Both the position numbers and the translations under genes were made by a program. Positions 18,201 through 24,708 of a DNA stretch of 42,637 bases are shown here, in pieces. Every line of letters starts with the position of its first letter. Position 1 is the first letter of the stretch. Source of the DNA: Desulfobulbus sp. Tol-SR (lineage in GTDB: Bacteria; Desulfobacterota; Desulfobulbia; Desulfobulbales; Desulfocapsaceae); assembly GCA_000769715.1 (NCBI GenBank), contig JROS01000041.1, positions 1 to 42,637 on the forward strand, given 5' to 3'. Under the pieces are notes generated by a model, which was not told where the DNA came from, made no database searches, and saw only the letters and a program-made list of their open reading frames with translations.

Positions 18201-18888
18201 CCGTCCCCGCGAGGAGATCGAGCGGGAGCTGAACGAGGGCGTTGCCGGGCGGACCGAACTGCAGCAGGAGATCGGCGGGATCCGCCGCAAACTCCGGGAC
18301 AACGAGGAACTGAAACAGCGGCAGGCGCAGCGGGCCCTGGTCATCGCCGCCCAGCGTCGGGAGTGGGAACGCTGGGACCGCCTCCACGGGCTGATCGGCT
18401 CGGCCGACGGCAGAAAGTACCGCAATTTCGCCCAGGGGTTGACCTTCGAGATCATGGTCGGCCATGCCAACCGCCAGCTGCAGAAGATGACCGACCGCTA
18501 TCTCCTGGTGCGGGACGAGGGCCAGCCGCTCGACCTCAACGTGATCGACAGCTATCAGGCCGGGGAGATCCGTTCCACTAAGAACCTGTCGGGCGGTGAG
18601 AGTTTCATCGTCAGCCTGGCCCTGGCGCTGGGCCTGTCGCAGATGGCGAGCCGCAAGGTCCGGGTCGATTCGCTCTTCCTCGACGAGGGGTTCGGCACGC
18701 TCGATGACGACGCCCTCGAGACGGCCCTGCAGACCCTGGCCGGCCTGCGCCAGGACGGCAAGCTGATCGGGGTGATCTCGCATGTGCCGGCCCTGCGGGA
18801 GCGGATCGCCACCCGGATCAGGGTGCGGAGCGGCGCCGGCGGCCGGAGCACGATCGTCGGGCCGGGATGCCGGCGGGTGGCGGCATGA
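15211..18888 (+). CDS. sbcC: Exonuclease SbcC (Rad50-like ATPase)
   Basis: This 1225-residue SMC-like protein has Walker A GPTGAGKTT near residues 34-42 and two very long Arg/Glu/Ala-rich coiled coils. The zinc hook CPLC (Cys600 and Cys603) lies midway. The ABC signature LSGGESFIVSLALALGLS and Walker B VDSLFLDEGFGTLDDDALE come near the C-terminus. It is the ATP-driven partner of SbcD and tethers DNA ends through hook-mediated dimerisation. The length is somewhat above the E. coli protein (about 1050). Its stop overlaps by four bases the start of the broken araC-like gene downstream. Very large antisense open frames here are by-products of the biased codon use. Confidence 0.96.
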   Translation: MRILRVRLQNLNSLVGEWEIDFTHAAFTADGIFAITGPTGAGKTTVLDAICLALYGSTPRLGRITAGGNEIMSRQTGECFAEVTFETQSGSYRCHWSQRRARGRVDGNLQAPRHEIADAVSGAILETMLLAVGRRVEAVTGMDFDRFTRSMLLAQGGFAAFLQAAADERAPILEQITGTEIYSRISVRVHERRTEERGKLDALQAEQAGLQLLSEEEERQLGAALEHKLHQDRSLEGQIGTLTAALAWLDGIARLERELEQIRRQRQELAGRQEAFAPDLERLRRASQALELAGDHAGLVSIRGEQTTDRRSLDECELVLPARREAARQAATLLQAAVAQRAEREAEQRQALPVIRRVRELDLQIREKEAPIQLAAAAVAALEQALATLRAKHGKDCEGLDGKRRDCAELGRLLEESRGDEGLVEHLAGIRERCEGLRALQTRVGAKREAIARAEVEVEAAVRLWQELASQLAGLQQGLGGNQAAAAQTRLELTALLRDRELPDWRKDQASLQADDSRLVAIGDAARARTTSRRILRELDGREAALAAATAELTERLRTRSGEQAALTREQGLLETQLSLLTRIADLEEARHQLRDGEACPLCGAVEHPFAAGNIPAPDDTRRRLDAVRGGLAGVAAAISALLVDQARVGMDLEQVAAGRTEHGEKIQGWETVIDEAGAAFALQAGDPDLEEKVAQRRTAVAARLDQAAAIVAAAEALEQQLARLREALDQGREAVARAERETQAAAHRRESAQQALDRLRQEAEGLQMQREQSLDRLRREVAGFGVELVSSDSLPPVEAELTARRDRWLSRQTIRAEREREIAALEILTRHQAEQVRKTGEELAGQRQRLEVLQREQETLRCRRGELFGDRDPDSEEARLAQAVEVAATAVDVSRRRLDEANLELGRLHERQAGLETAIRARAGRLEAAAAAFKARLTGAGFADEAAYLAACLAEEERGRLTAQARRLAEQQTELAAAERERTTHLAAERQRRLTDRPREEIERELNEGVAGRTELQQEIGGIRRKLRDNEELKQRQAQRALVIAAQRREWERWDRLHGLIGSADGRKYRNFAQGLTFEIMVGHANRQLQKMTDRYLLVRDEGQPLDLNVIDSYQAGEIRSTKNLSGGESFIVSLALALGLSQMASRKVRVDSLFLDEGFGTLDDDALETALQTLAGLRQDGKLIGVISHVPALRERIATRIRVRSGAGGRSTIVGPGCRRVAA

Positions 18889-19032
18889 ACGGGCCGCGGC
18901 CCGGCCCGGCCGAGGCGGTCAGGATCTGGCGGTCGCCCGGCCTGCCGGACCTGGAGATGATGCAGGCAACCCAGGTCACCCGGACCACCCGGACCTTTCC
19001 CCCGCCACAGCCACGAGGGGTTCGGGGTCGGG
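18885..19032 (+). pseudogene. AraC-family regulator, frameshifted N-terminal piece
   Basis: From the ATG overlapping the sbcC stop, the frame encodes about 40 residues matching the start of an AraC-type sensor (EAVRIWRSPGLPDLEMMQAT, then TRTTRTFP). At the run of five C residues (18999-19003) it leaves the family pattern. One base fewer would continue as R-H-S-H-E-G-F-G-V-G-V-I-E, the cupin metal/arabinose-pocket region, which is exactly what the next frame reads. This is a +1 slip in a homopolymer: a real inactivating mutation or a sequencing error. Confidence 0.75.
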
Positions 19033-20268
19033 GTGATCGAGCGGGGGGCGCTGGGCTTCTATTATCGCGGCGAGAACGTCGTCGCCGCTGAAGGCCGGAT
19101 CAACCTTGTCATCCCCGACGAGGTCCATACCGGCCAGTCGGCGACCCCGTCCGGCTGGAGCTACCGGATGTTCTATTTCGGGGCCGAGACCCTGCGGCGG
19201 GCGGCAGCGGAGATGGCCGGTCGGGCGGCGGCGGTGCCGTTCTTCACCGCGGGGGTGATCGAGGACCAGGCCCTGGCCGGGCTGATCCGCGCCGCTCACC
19301 GTCGGCTGGAAGACCGGACGGTTTCGCTCCTGGAGCGGCAGTCGATTTTCCTCCACCTGCTGATCCGGCTGATCGCCCGTCATGCCGCCGCCCCGCCGCC
19401 CCTGCATCCGGCCGGGCGCGAGCACCGCGGCGTCGGCCGGGCCATCGACTACATCACCGCCCGGTTCGGCGAGGAGATGACGATCACCGAGCTGGCCGCT
19501 GTCGCCGGTCTCAGTCATCAGGCGGACACCCTGGCCAATCTGCTGCATGCCGAGGTCCGCTATCCGCCGGGATCGCTGGTGCTGGAGGCCGGATGCGGCA
19601 CCGGCAGCCAGACGGTGATTCTGGCCCGCAACAATCCCGGGTCCCGCTTCGTCGCCCTCGATATCTCCCCGGCATCGCTGGCGCAGGCGGAGCAGGCGGT
19701 GCAGTCGGCGGGCCTGACCAACGTCCGCTTCGAACAGGGGGATATCTTCTCCCTCGCCCACGCCGACGCGAGCTACGACCACGTCTTCGTCTGCTTCGTC
19801 CTCGAGCATCTCGCCGATCCGCTTGCCGCCCTGCGCCGCCTGCAGCGGGTGCTGCGACCGGGGGGAGGGGTATGCGTCATCGAGGGCGACCACGGCTCGT
19901 TTTACTGCCACTCCGAGACCGCCACCGCCCGGCGCACCGTCGCCTGCCTGGTCGAGGTCCAGGCCGCCCTCGGCGGCAACGCCCTGATCGGCCGGCAACT
20001 CTATCCGCTTCTGGGCCGGGCCGGCTTCGCCACTCCCCGGGTCGTGCCGCGGGTGGTCTATGTCGACGGCAGTCGGCCGGACCTGATCGAGGGCTTCTCC
20101 CGCCAGACCTTCATCGCCATGGTCCGCGGGGTCCGGGATCAGGCGATCGCCCGGGGGCTGATCGACCCGGCCGCCTGGGAAAGGGGGATTGGCGATCTCG
20201 AGGCCGCCGCCGACCCGGGCGGCACCTTCTGCTACACCTTCTTCCAGGCAACGGCGACAAGATCGTGA
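19033..20268 (+). CDS. Chimera: AraC sensor fragment joined to SAM-dependent methyltransferase
   Basis: The 411-residue frame has two unrelated parts. Residues 1-162 continue the AraC N-terminal domain (VIPDEVHTGQ, GWSYRMFYFG) and the first helix-turn-helix helices (FGEEMTITELAAVAGLSH). They stop abruptly at 19518, where an AraC protein should continue into its recognition helix. From 19519 (QADTLANLLHAEVRYPPGS) a class I methyltransferase runs to the end: SAM motif LEAGCGTGSQT, acidic loop VALDIS, and FVCFVLEHLADP. Only its ~25 N-terminal residues are missing. The GTG start shown is only the first in-frame codon after the frameshift. The best reading is a deletion that fused two genes. The methyltransferase half might still fold; regulatory function is lost. 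Confidence 0.8.
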   Translation: MIERGALGFYYRGENVVAAEGRINLVIPDEVHTGQSATPSGWSYRMFYFGAETLRRAAAEMAGRAAAVPFFTAGVIEDQALAGLIRAAHRRLEDRTVSLLERQSIFLHLLIRLIARHAAAPPPLHPAGREHRGVGRAIDYITARFGEEMTITELAAVAGLSHQADTLANLLHAEVRYPPGSLVLEAGCGTGSQTVILARNNPGSRFVALDISPASLAQAEQAVQSAGLTNVRFEQGDIFSLAHADASYDHVFVCFVLEHLADPLAALRRLQRVLRPGGGVCVIEGDHGSFYCHSETATARRTVACLVEVQAALGGNALIGRQLYPLLGRAGFATPRVVPRVVYVDGSRPDLIEGFSRQTFIAMVRGVRDQAIARGLIDPAAWERGIGDLEAAADPGGTFCYTFFQATATRS

Positions 20269-20398
20269 TCTCGCGGAGATAGGGGGATTGCGGGCGGTTC
20301 GACCAAGAAAAGGCTTGCCTTGCGGGCGCAATCTGTGGCGTAATGAACAAAAGGGCTGGGTGGCGGAAGGGGGGCAGTCGGGCAACGGAGGTCGATCG

Positions 20399-21622
20399 AT
20401 GGCTGAGCGGCGGGTCAAAAAGCAGCAGGATGAAAGGAACGTCGTCGACTGGCGCAAGAAATACCAGCGTCTCGAGGAGAATATCCCGGGGATGGTCTTC
20501 TCGATGACCCTCCATCCGGATCGCCGCTGCAGTTTTTCCTATGTCAGCAAGGATGCCCTCGAACTCATCGGTCTTTCTCCGGAGGCCCTGACGGCCGATG
20601 CGGCGCTCTTTCTCCGCCTGATCCATCCGGCCGACCGGGAGCGCTACGAACAGTCCCTGCACCACAACTCCGGAACCTTCAGTCCGTGGCGGATGGACCT
20701 GCGTCTCGTCATCAACGGCCTGGTCCGGTGGTACGATTTCATGGCCCGGCCGGAACCGGATTGGGATGGGGCCGTCTGCTGGAACGGCCTGCTGTTCGAT
20801 ATTACCGCCCGCAAGGAGGCGGAGAAACTCCAGATCCGCACCACCAGTCTGCTCGACGGCATCTTCACCCAGAACCCATACCCTATCTGGATCTCGGACC
20901 GGTTCGGCAACCTGATCCAGATGAACAGGGCCTGCCGGGATACCCTGAAACGGTTCGAAGACGGGGCGGCCGGCGGTTACAACATCCTGCTCGACAGCCG
21001 GATCCGGGAGCAGGGCTTTCTGTCAATGCTCCGTTCCGTTTTCGATGGGGGCGGAACCGTTCACTTCCAGCTCGAACACGAGGAGCGGGTGGGGAGGGGG
21101 CAGGACGGGGAGGGAGACATTCCTTCGGTCTTCGAGGTGACGGTGGCCCCGGTCAAGGATGAGCGGGGCATGGTGACCAGCGTCATCGTCATGTACAACG
21201 ATATCACCGAACGGTTGCGAGCCGAGACCGACCTTCGCCTGACCCAGTATTGCATCGACCATGCCAGTGTCAGCATCTTCAGCATCGAGGATCAGGACGG
21301 CCGGGTGGTTTCCGCCAATCACCATGCCTGCGAGAGCCTGGGCTACAGCAGGGAGGAACTCACCTCGTTGACGGTCTTCGATATCGATCCGACCTTCACC
21401 AGAGAGCGCTGGCTCGAGCACCGGCGCCGGATGAGGGCGAGCAGGGGCGGGATCATCGAGACGGTGCACCGCCGCAAGGACGGCACCCTGTTCCCGGTCG
21501 AGGTCTCGATCAATATCCTCGAGTTCGAAGGGAAGACCTATTCCTTCTCCTTCGCCGTCGACATCTCCGATCGGAAAAAAGTCGAGGAACCGCCGCAGGA
21601 CTTGGCCGGCGAGGCGACCTGA
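20399..21622 (+). CDS. Triple-PAS sensory protein without kinase domain
   Basis: I start at the ATG at 20399, preceded by GGAGG; the frame extends upstream without family-like sequence. The 407-residue soluble protein has three PAS domains: about 20-145 (ending FDITARKEAEKLQ), about 150-275 (ending MYNDITERLRAETDLR) and about 277-400 (SIFSIEDQDGRVVSANHHAC to FSFAVDISDRKKVEE). It then stops after some 12 more residues, where a histidine kinase or GGDEF domain would normally begin. It may be a truncated kinase or a stand-alone sensor. No ligand is predictable. A perfect hairpin follows at 21642. Confidence 0.85.
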   Translation: MAERRVKKQQDERNVVDWRKKYQRLEENIPGMVFSMTLHPDRRCSFSYVSKDALELIGLSPEALTADAALFLRLIHPADRERYEQSLHHNSGTFSPWRMDLRLVINGLVRWYDFMARPEPDWDGAVCWNGLLFDITARKEAEKLQIRTTSLLDGIFTQNPYPIWISDRFGNLIQMNRACRDTLKRFEDGAAGGYNILLDSRIREQGFLSMLRSVFDGGGTVHFQLEHEERVGRGQDGEGDIPSVFEVTVAPVKDERGMVTSVIVMYNDITERLRAETDLRLTQYCIDHASVSIFSIEDQDGRVVSANHHACESLGYSREELTSLTVFDIDPTFTRERWLEHRRRMRASRGGIIETVHRRKDGTLFPVEVSINILEFEGKTYSFSFAVDISDRKKVEEPPQDLAGEAT

Positions 21623-21641
21623 CCGCGGCCGCTGCCGGTTG

Positions 21642-21693
21642 AGGAGCCGTTACGAAAGAACATGGCCATTTTCTTTGTTTCGTTACGGCTCCT
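21642..21693. terminator. Perfect 16-bp inverted repeat between convergent genes (GGAGCCGTTACGAAA family)
   Basis: AGGAGCCGTTACGAAA (21642-21657) and its exact complement at 21678-21693 enclose a 20-base loop. The stem can be lengthened inward by AAGAA/TTCTT after a bulge. It lies 20 bases after the PAS gene and 50 before the end of the convergent DUF2231 gene, so it is well placed as a two-way terminator. The arms match those at 9329-9377, so it belongs to a repeated family. Confidence 0.75.
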
Positions 21694-21742
21694 TATGCCG
21701 TTCCCGAAGATTGAACTGGCCATCTTATTTTCTGACAACGGC

Positions 21743-22168
21743 TTATCCGCCGTAGACCAGTTCGCCTCCCGAGAAACCAAGGCCACCGGCACAGGCCAGG
21801 CACAGCAGATAGACCAGTGCGAGTTTTCTGGGCGGGGCGCCCCGGTGCTTGAGGACCACCGCCACGATCAGCAACACGGTCAGCAGGGTGGCGAGAATCA
21901 TCTTGATGATGATCAGCAGACCCCAGGTGCCGGCGAACGAATGCAGCCAGTCGAGCAACCCGGCGGCGATGGCCGGAAAGACCGATACCAGTGCCAGCAG
22001 GGAGCAGTAATACGCCGTTTCGCCCAATTGCGGCTTTTTCCAGAGCAGGCCGATCAACGAAAACACCACCATCCCGACGACCATGCCCATCGGAAGGTGG
22101 GTCATCATCGGGTGCAGGGGATGACTGAAGCCTATCTTCTCCAGGAGTGCAAAGAGACCTTCAACCAT
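21743..22168 (-). CDS. DUF2231 integral membrane protein
   Basis: This 141-residue protein has four hydrophobic segments and the DUF2231 opening HPLHPMMTHLPMGM (residues 16-29), rich in His and Met before the first helix. The family is membrane-bound and often lies beside cytochromes or copper proteins, so a haem or redox role has been suggested but not shown. A strong ribosome site (AAAGGAG) precedes the ATG. The lipoprotein cytochrome c gene lies upstream on the same strand, with 166 bases between, fitting a redox function. Confidence 0.85.
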   Translation of the reverse strand: MVEGLFALLEKIGFSHPLHPMMTHLPMGMVVGMVVFSLIGLLWKKPQLGETAYYCSLLALVSVFPAIAAGLLDWLHSFAGTWGLLIIIKMILATLLTVLLIVAVVLKHRGAPPRKLALVYLLCLACAGGLGFSGGELVYGG

Positions 22169-22252
22169 TTTTTTCTCCTTTCCGCGGTCGGTGAACGAGT
22201 GCAGACGACATTCTCCGTCTGCCGGATGGAGGCGGATCGGACGGTGCCTCTC

Positions 22253-22288
22253 ATGCCAATAGGATAATCATTCCTTATTCATTGGCAT
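22253..22288. promoter_or_regulatory. Palindrome upstream of the DUF2231 gene
   Basis: ATGCCAAT (22253-22260) and ATTGGCAT (22281-22288) are perfect inverted repeats 20 bases apart, with AT-rich partly palindromic sequence between (GATAATCATT). The element lies 85 bases before the start of the minus-strand DUF2231 gene and could be an operator. It weakly recalls a Fur box but matches the 19-base consensus poorly. Confidence 0.4.
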
Positions 22289-22334
22289 TATTTTTTCTTT
22301 CCGTCCCTGGAATCAAAGAGACAAATGAATCCGG

Positions 22335-22655
22335 CTACTTGAGCGATCTGAGCCAGGCGTAGATGTCGGCGGCGTCCTGTCGGGACAGTCTGGCCTCGGG
22401 GAAGGCCGGCATGCTCGGCGAATAGGGCTTTCTGAGGATGCCCTCGAATCTGGAGAAGCCCATGTCGAGGCCGGCGATGGCCAGCGCGCGGCCGTCGTTG
22501 GCGTTTTGGCCGTGGCAGGCGGAGCAGTTGTGCATCGCATACCACCGTTTGCCGTTTTCGGCATCGCCGGGCGGGGCGCTGCAGGCCGTCAGTGCCACGG
22601 CGCCGGCCAGGGCGAGCAGGATAAGCTTCGTATGGGCGTATCTGACTTTGAACAT
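22335..22655 (-). CDS. Class I cytochrome c, lipoprotein
   Basis: I start at the ATG at 22655, which has a perfect GGAGG nine bases upstream. The 106-residue product begins with a lipoprotein signal (positive KVRYAHTK, hydrophobic core, lipobox LTAC with Cys25). It has a single haem c site CSACH (44-48) and a probable axial Met in SPSMPAF. YAWLRSL at the end is the usual last helix of small cytochromes c. It would sit in the periplasm anchored by lipid to a membrane and pass single electrons. It lies downstream of the sigma-54 activator gene on the same strand, with an eight-base repeat array between them. Confidence 0.92.
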   Translation of the reverse strand: MFKVRYAHTKLILLALAGAVALTACSAPPGDAENGKRWYAMHNCSACHGQNANDGRALAIAGLDMGFSRFEGILRKPYSPSMPAFPEARLSRQDAADIYAWLRSLK

Positions 22656-22672
22656 CGTCCATCCTCCTGGAA

Positions 22673-22736
22673 GAACGATCAAACGATCAAACGCTTAACC
22701 GCTTAAACGTTTGAACGCTTAACCGCTTGAACACTC
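22673..22736. repeat. Eight tandem degenerate octamers (consensus RAACGCTT)
   Basis: Eight consecutive 8-base units read GAACGATC, AAACGATC, AAACGCTT, AACCGCTT, AAACGTTT, GAACGCTT, AACCGCTT, GAACACTC. They fill the whole gap between the end of the sigma-54 activator gene and the leader of the cytochrome gene. The third and fourth bases and the pyrimidine-rich end vary, while the period is exact. Confidence 0.8.
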
Positions 22737-22744
22737 AAAGTGCG

Positions 22745-24130
22745 CTACCTGGCTTCGACTGTCCGTTTGGCGTCGATGCCGAAGCGCTTCATCCGGTTCC
22801 AGATGGTGACCCGCGAGACCCCGAGGATCTCGGCGGCCTTCGACTGGTTGCCGCCGGTCCGCGCCAGGACTTCGAGCAGTTCCTGCTTCTCGATCTCCTT
22901 CAGGCTGAAGGCAGTCTTTTTCACAGCGGTCTCGGCTGCCTTCGGGCGGAGGATGGTCTCGGGGAGATGGAAGGGTTGGATCATCTCGTCATGGCAGGTG
23001 ACGAAGGCGTATTCGAAGGTCCCCTTGAGTTCCCTGACGTTGCCTGGCCAGCTGTGGTTGACGAGGATCTCCATCGTCTCCCGGCTGATCCCGGCGATCG
23101 TCTTGCCGCTCTTCAGGCGCAGCTTATTGAAGAACTTCTCGGCCAAGAGCGGGATGTCGGCGACGCGTTCACGCAGCGGCGGCAGGACGATCGGGATGAC
23201 GTTGATCCGGAAATAGAAGTCCTGGCGGTAGGCCCCCTGTTCCACCAACTGCATCAGGTCCTTGTTGGTGGCCGAGATGATCCGGACGTCGGTGGCGATC
23301 GGGGTGCTGGAGCCGACCCGCTCGACGACCTTTTCCTCCAGCACCCGCAGCAGTTTGGTCTGGGTCGGGATCGGCAGGTCGCCGATCTCGTCGAGGAAGA
23401 TGTCACCCTTGTTGGCCAGTTCGAAACGGCCGACCCGGTCCTTGTAGGCCCCGGTATAGGCGCCGCGGACATGGCCGAACAGTTCGCTCTCGAGCAGCGA
23501 TTCGGTCAGGCTGGCGCAGTTCACCTTGACAAACGGCCTGGTCCGGCGCAGGCCGATCTCGTGGATGGCCCGGCTCACCAGTTCCTTGCCGGTGCCGCTC
23601 TCGCCGTAGATGATGACCGGGGCGTCGGAGGCGGCGGCGTTCTCGATCATGTCGAAGACCCGCTGCATCGGCGCCGAACTGCCGACGATGCCGTGGAACT
23701 CGTCCTCGGAGTGGAGCTGGCGCCGGAAGGCCTCCAACTGGTTGTCCTTCTCGGTGATCTCGGAGAGATCGGCCAGGGTCTCGACCGCGCCGATGACGTT
23801 GCCGTCGGCGTCCTTGAGCATGGCGGCGTTCTTGAGCGTCTGGATCTCCCGCCCGTCCTTGCGGCGGATCTGGCATTTCCGTTGTTCGGCCTCCTCCGAG
23901 TGGTACAGGCTGCACCAGTGTTGGCCTCTCTCGGCCCTGGCCCGGGTGCACGAGTCGCAGTGGAGGATCTCGCAGCTCTTGCCGATGAGCTCTTCCCGGC
24001 TGTAGCCGGTGATCTGCTCGAAGGCCCGGTTGACGGAGACGATGGCACCGCGGGTGTTGACGATCATTATACCGTCGCGCAGCGTGTTCACCACGGTCTT
24101 CCAGTATCCGTCCAACTCCCGACCGGTCAT
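22745..24130 (-). CDS. Sigma-54-dependent transcriptional activator, PAS-AAA+-Fis
   Basis: With the ATG at 24130 (GGGGG upstream) the protein has 461 residues. A PAS domain (about 5-120) carries an unusual cysteine group, C53, C58, C61, C73 and C86 (CEILHCDSC...WCSLY...RKC), which could bind metal, haem or an Fe-S cluster. The AAA+ domain follows with Walker A GESGTGKE (176-183), the sigma-54 contact loop GAYTGA (223-228, Y for the usual F) and a Walker B within GDIFLDEIGDLP. A Fis-type helix-turn-helix ends the protein (NQSKAAEILGVSRVTIWNRM). There is no receiver domain, so it probably senses its signal directly. It is divergent from the tusA/hdr/met operon, whose promoter is of the sigma-54 type, and is its likely activator. 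Confidence 0.93.
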   Translation of the reverse strand: MTGRELDGYWKTVVNTLRDGIMIVNTRGAIVSVNRAFEQITGYSREELIGKSCEILHCDSCTRARAERGQHWCSLYHSEEAEQRKCQIRRKDGREIQTLKNAAMLKDADGNVIGAVETLADLSEITEKDNQLEAFRRQLHSEDEFHGIVGSSAPMQRVFDMIENAAASDAPVIIYGESGTGKELVSRAIHEIGLRRTRPFVKVNCASLTESLLESELFGHVRGAYTGAYKDRVGRFELANKGDIFLDEIGDLPIPTQTKLLRVLEEKVVERVGSSTPIATDVRIISATNKDLMQLVEQGAYRQDFYFRINVIPIVLPPLRERVADIPLLAEKFFNKLRLKSGKTIAGISRETMEILVNHSWPGNVRELKGTFEYAFVTCHDEMIQPFHLPETILRPKAAETAVKKTAFSLKEIEKQELLEVLARTGGNQSKAAEILGVSRVTIWNRMKRFGIDAKRTVEAR

Positions 24131-24291
24131 GCGTATTCCCCCGTTAAGGCTTAACACCTGTAAAGTTTAACTGTTTGAGCAATTTAGCAGTTGCGTTGAC
24201 ACTCTACTCATCTTCCCGACCTTTTTCAATCTCCCGGAAAATTTCCTTCGATCCGGTAATAGACCGCAATATCGGACAGATCACATCACCT

Positions 24292-24315
24292 GGCGGAATA
24301 ATTTGTTATCCCGCC
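24292..24315. promoter_or_regulatory. Inverted repeat upstream of the sigma-54 promoter
   Basis: GGCGGAATAA (24292-24301) and TTATCCCGCC (24306-24315) form a 24-base palindrome with one mismatch and a 4-base centre. It ends eight bases before the -24 element. Activator sites usually lie further upstream, so this may be an accessory or repressor site, or the activator's own operator for the divergent gene. Confidence 0.5.
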
Positions 24316-24322
24316 CGCGTCC

Positions 24323-24338
24323 TGGTCCGATTGTTGCT
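24323..24338 (+). promoter_or_regulatory. Sigma-54 (-24/-12) promoter of the tusA-hdr-met operon
   Basis: CTGGTCCGATTGTTGCT has GG at 24324-24325 and GC at 24336-24337 with the required 10 bases between, and TTGCT matches the -12 element exactly. Only CAC of the -24 block is changed (to TCC). Transcription would start near 24349. The divergent gene encodes a sigma-54 activator. The predicted start site also argues against the GTG at 24350 as translation start and favours 24377. Confidence 0.75.
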
Positions 24339-24376
24339 ATTGAGACCGGGTGGACATCATGGAGGAGTGTTGGAAA

Positions 24377-24625
24377 GTGGCTGGAAACGACGACATTATA
24401 CTGGATTTCAGGAATACCTTCTCGTCCATCTCGCTGTTGAAGATGACGGAGGTCTTCAGCCGGATGCAGCCGACGCAGATCATGGAGATACGGGGATCGG
24501 ACCCCGATATCAAGGACGATCTGCTGAAGGTGCTGCCTGAGGACACGTACGAGGTGTTGATGGACGGAAAGAGCTATGCCGGACCCGATTTTTTCAGGGT
24601 GCGGATCCGCAAGTGCCGGGCCTGA
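24377..24625 (+). CDS. TusA-like protein lacking the catalytic cysteine
   Basis: I choose the GTG at 24377, because GGAGGAG (24361-24367) lies nine bases before it and the RNA should begin near 24349; the ATG at 24359 is the alternative. The 82-residue product follows the TusA/SirA pattern: LDFRNTFSSISLLKMTEVF matches LDxRGxxCPxPLLKxxxAL, and QIMEIRGSDPDIKDDLLKVLP matches the middle strand and helix. The CPxP sulfur-carrier motif reads SSIS, so it cannot carry a persulfide at that site. It heads the Hdr/MetF operon. TusA proteins accompany sulfur-oxidising sHdr systems, but here an adaptor or regulatory role is more likely (inference). Confidence 0.7.
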   Translation: MAGNDDIILDFRNTFSSISLLKMTEVFSRMQPTQIMEIRGSDPDIKDDLLKVLPEDTYEVLMDGKSYAGPDFFRVRIRKCRA

Positions 24626-24708
24626 GGGCAACGGCCGAGGGCGGTGACGGATGCGAGAAAGATCCGGGATACCCCGATGTAGAAACCCGAGAGGAAAAGG
24701 ACAGATCC

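Noticed and set aside
16687..18783. Large open frames antisense to sbcC, and similar ones at 27728-29995 and 37322-40114
   Set aside because: They lie opposite genes with clear domains, have no ribosome sites or known motifs, and arise from the high GC and codon bias.
22255..22275. Fur box within the palindrome upstream of the DUF2231 gene
   Set aside because: By eye only about 12 of 19 consensus positions match and the symmetry axis differs from that of the palindrome.
24350..24376. Translation of the TusA-like protein from the GTG at 24350
   Set aside because: The predicted start of transcription is at about 24349 and the extra residues do not fit the family; GGAGGAG inside this stretch serves the GTG at 24377.
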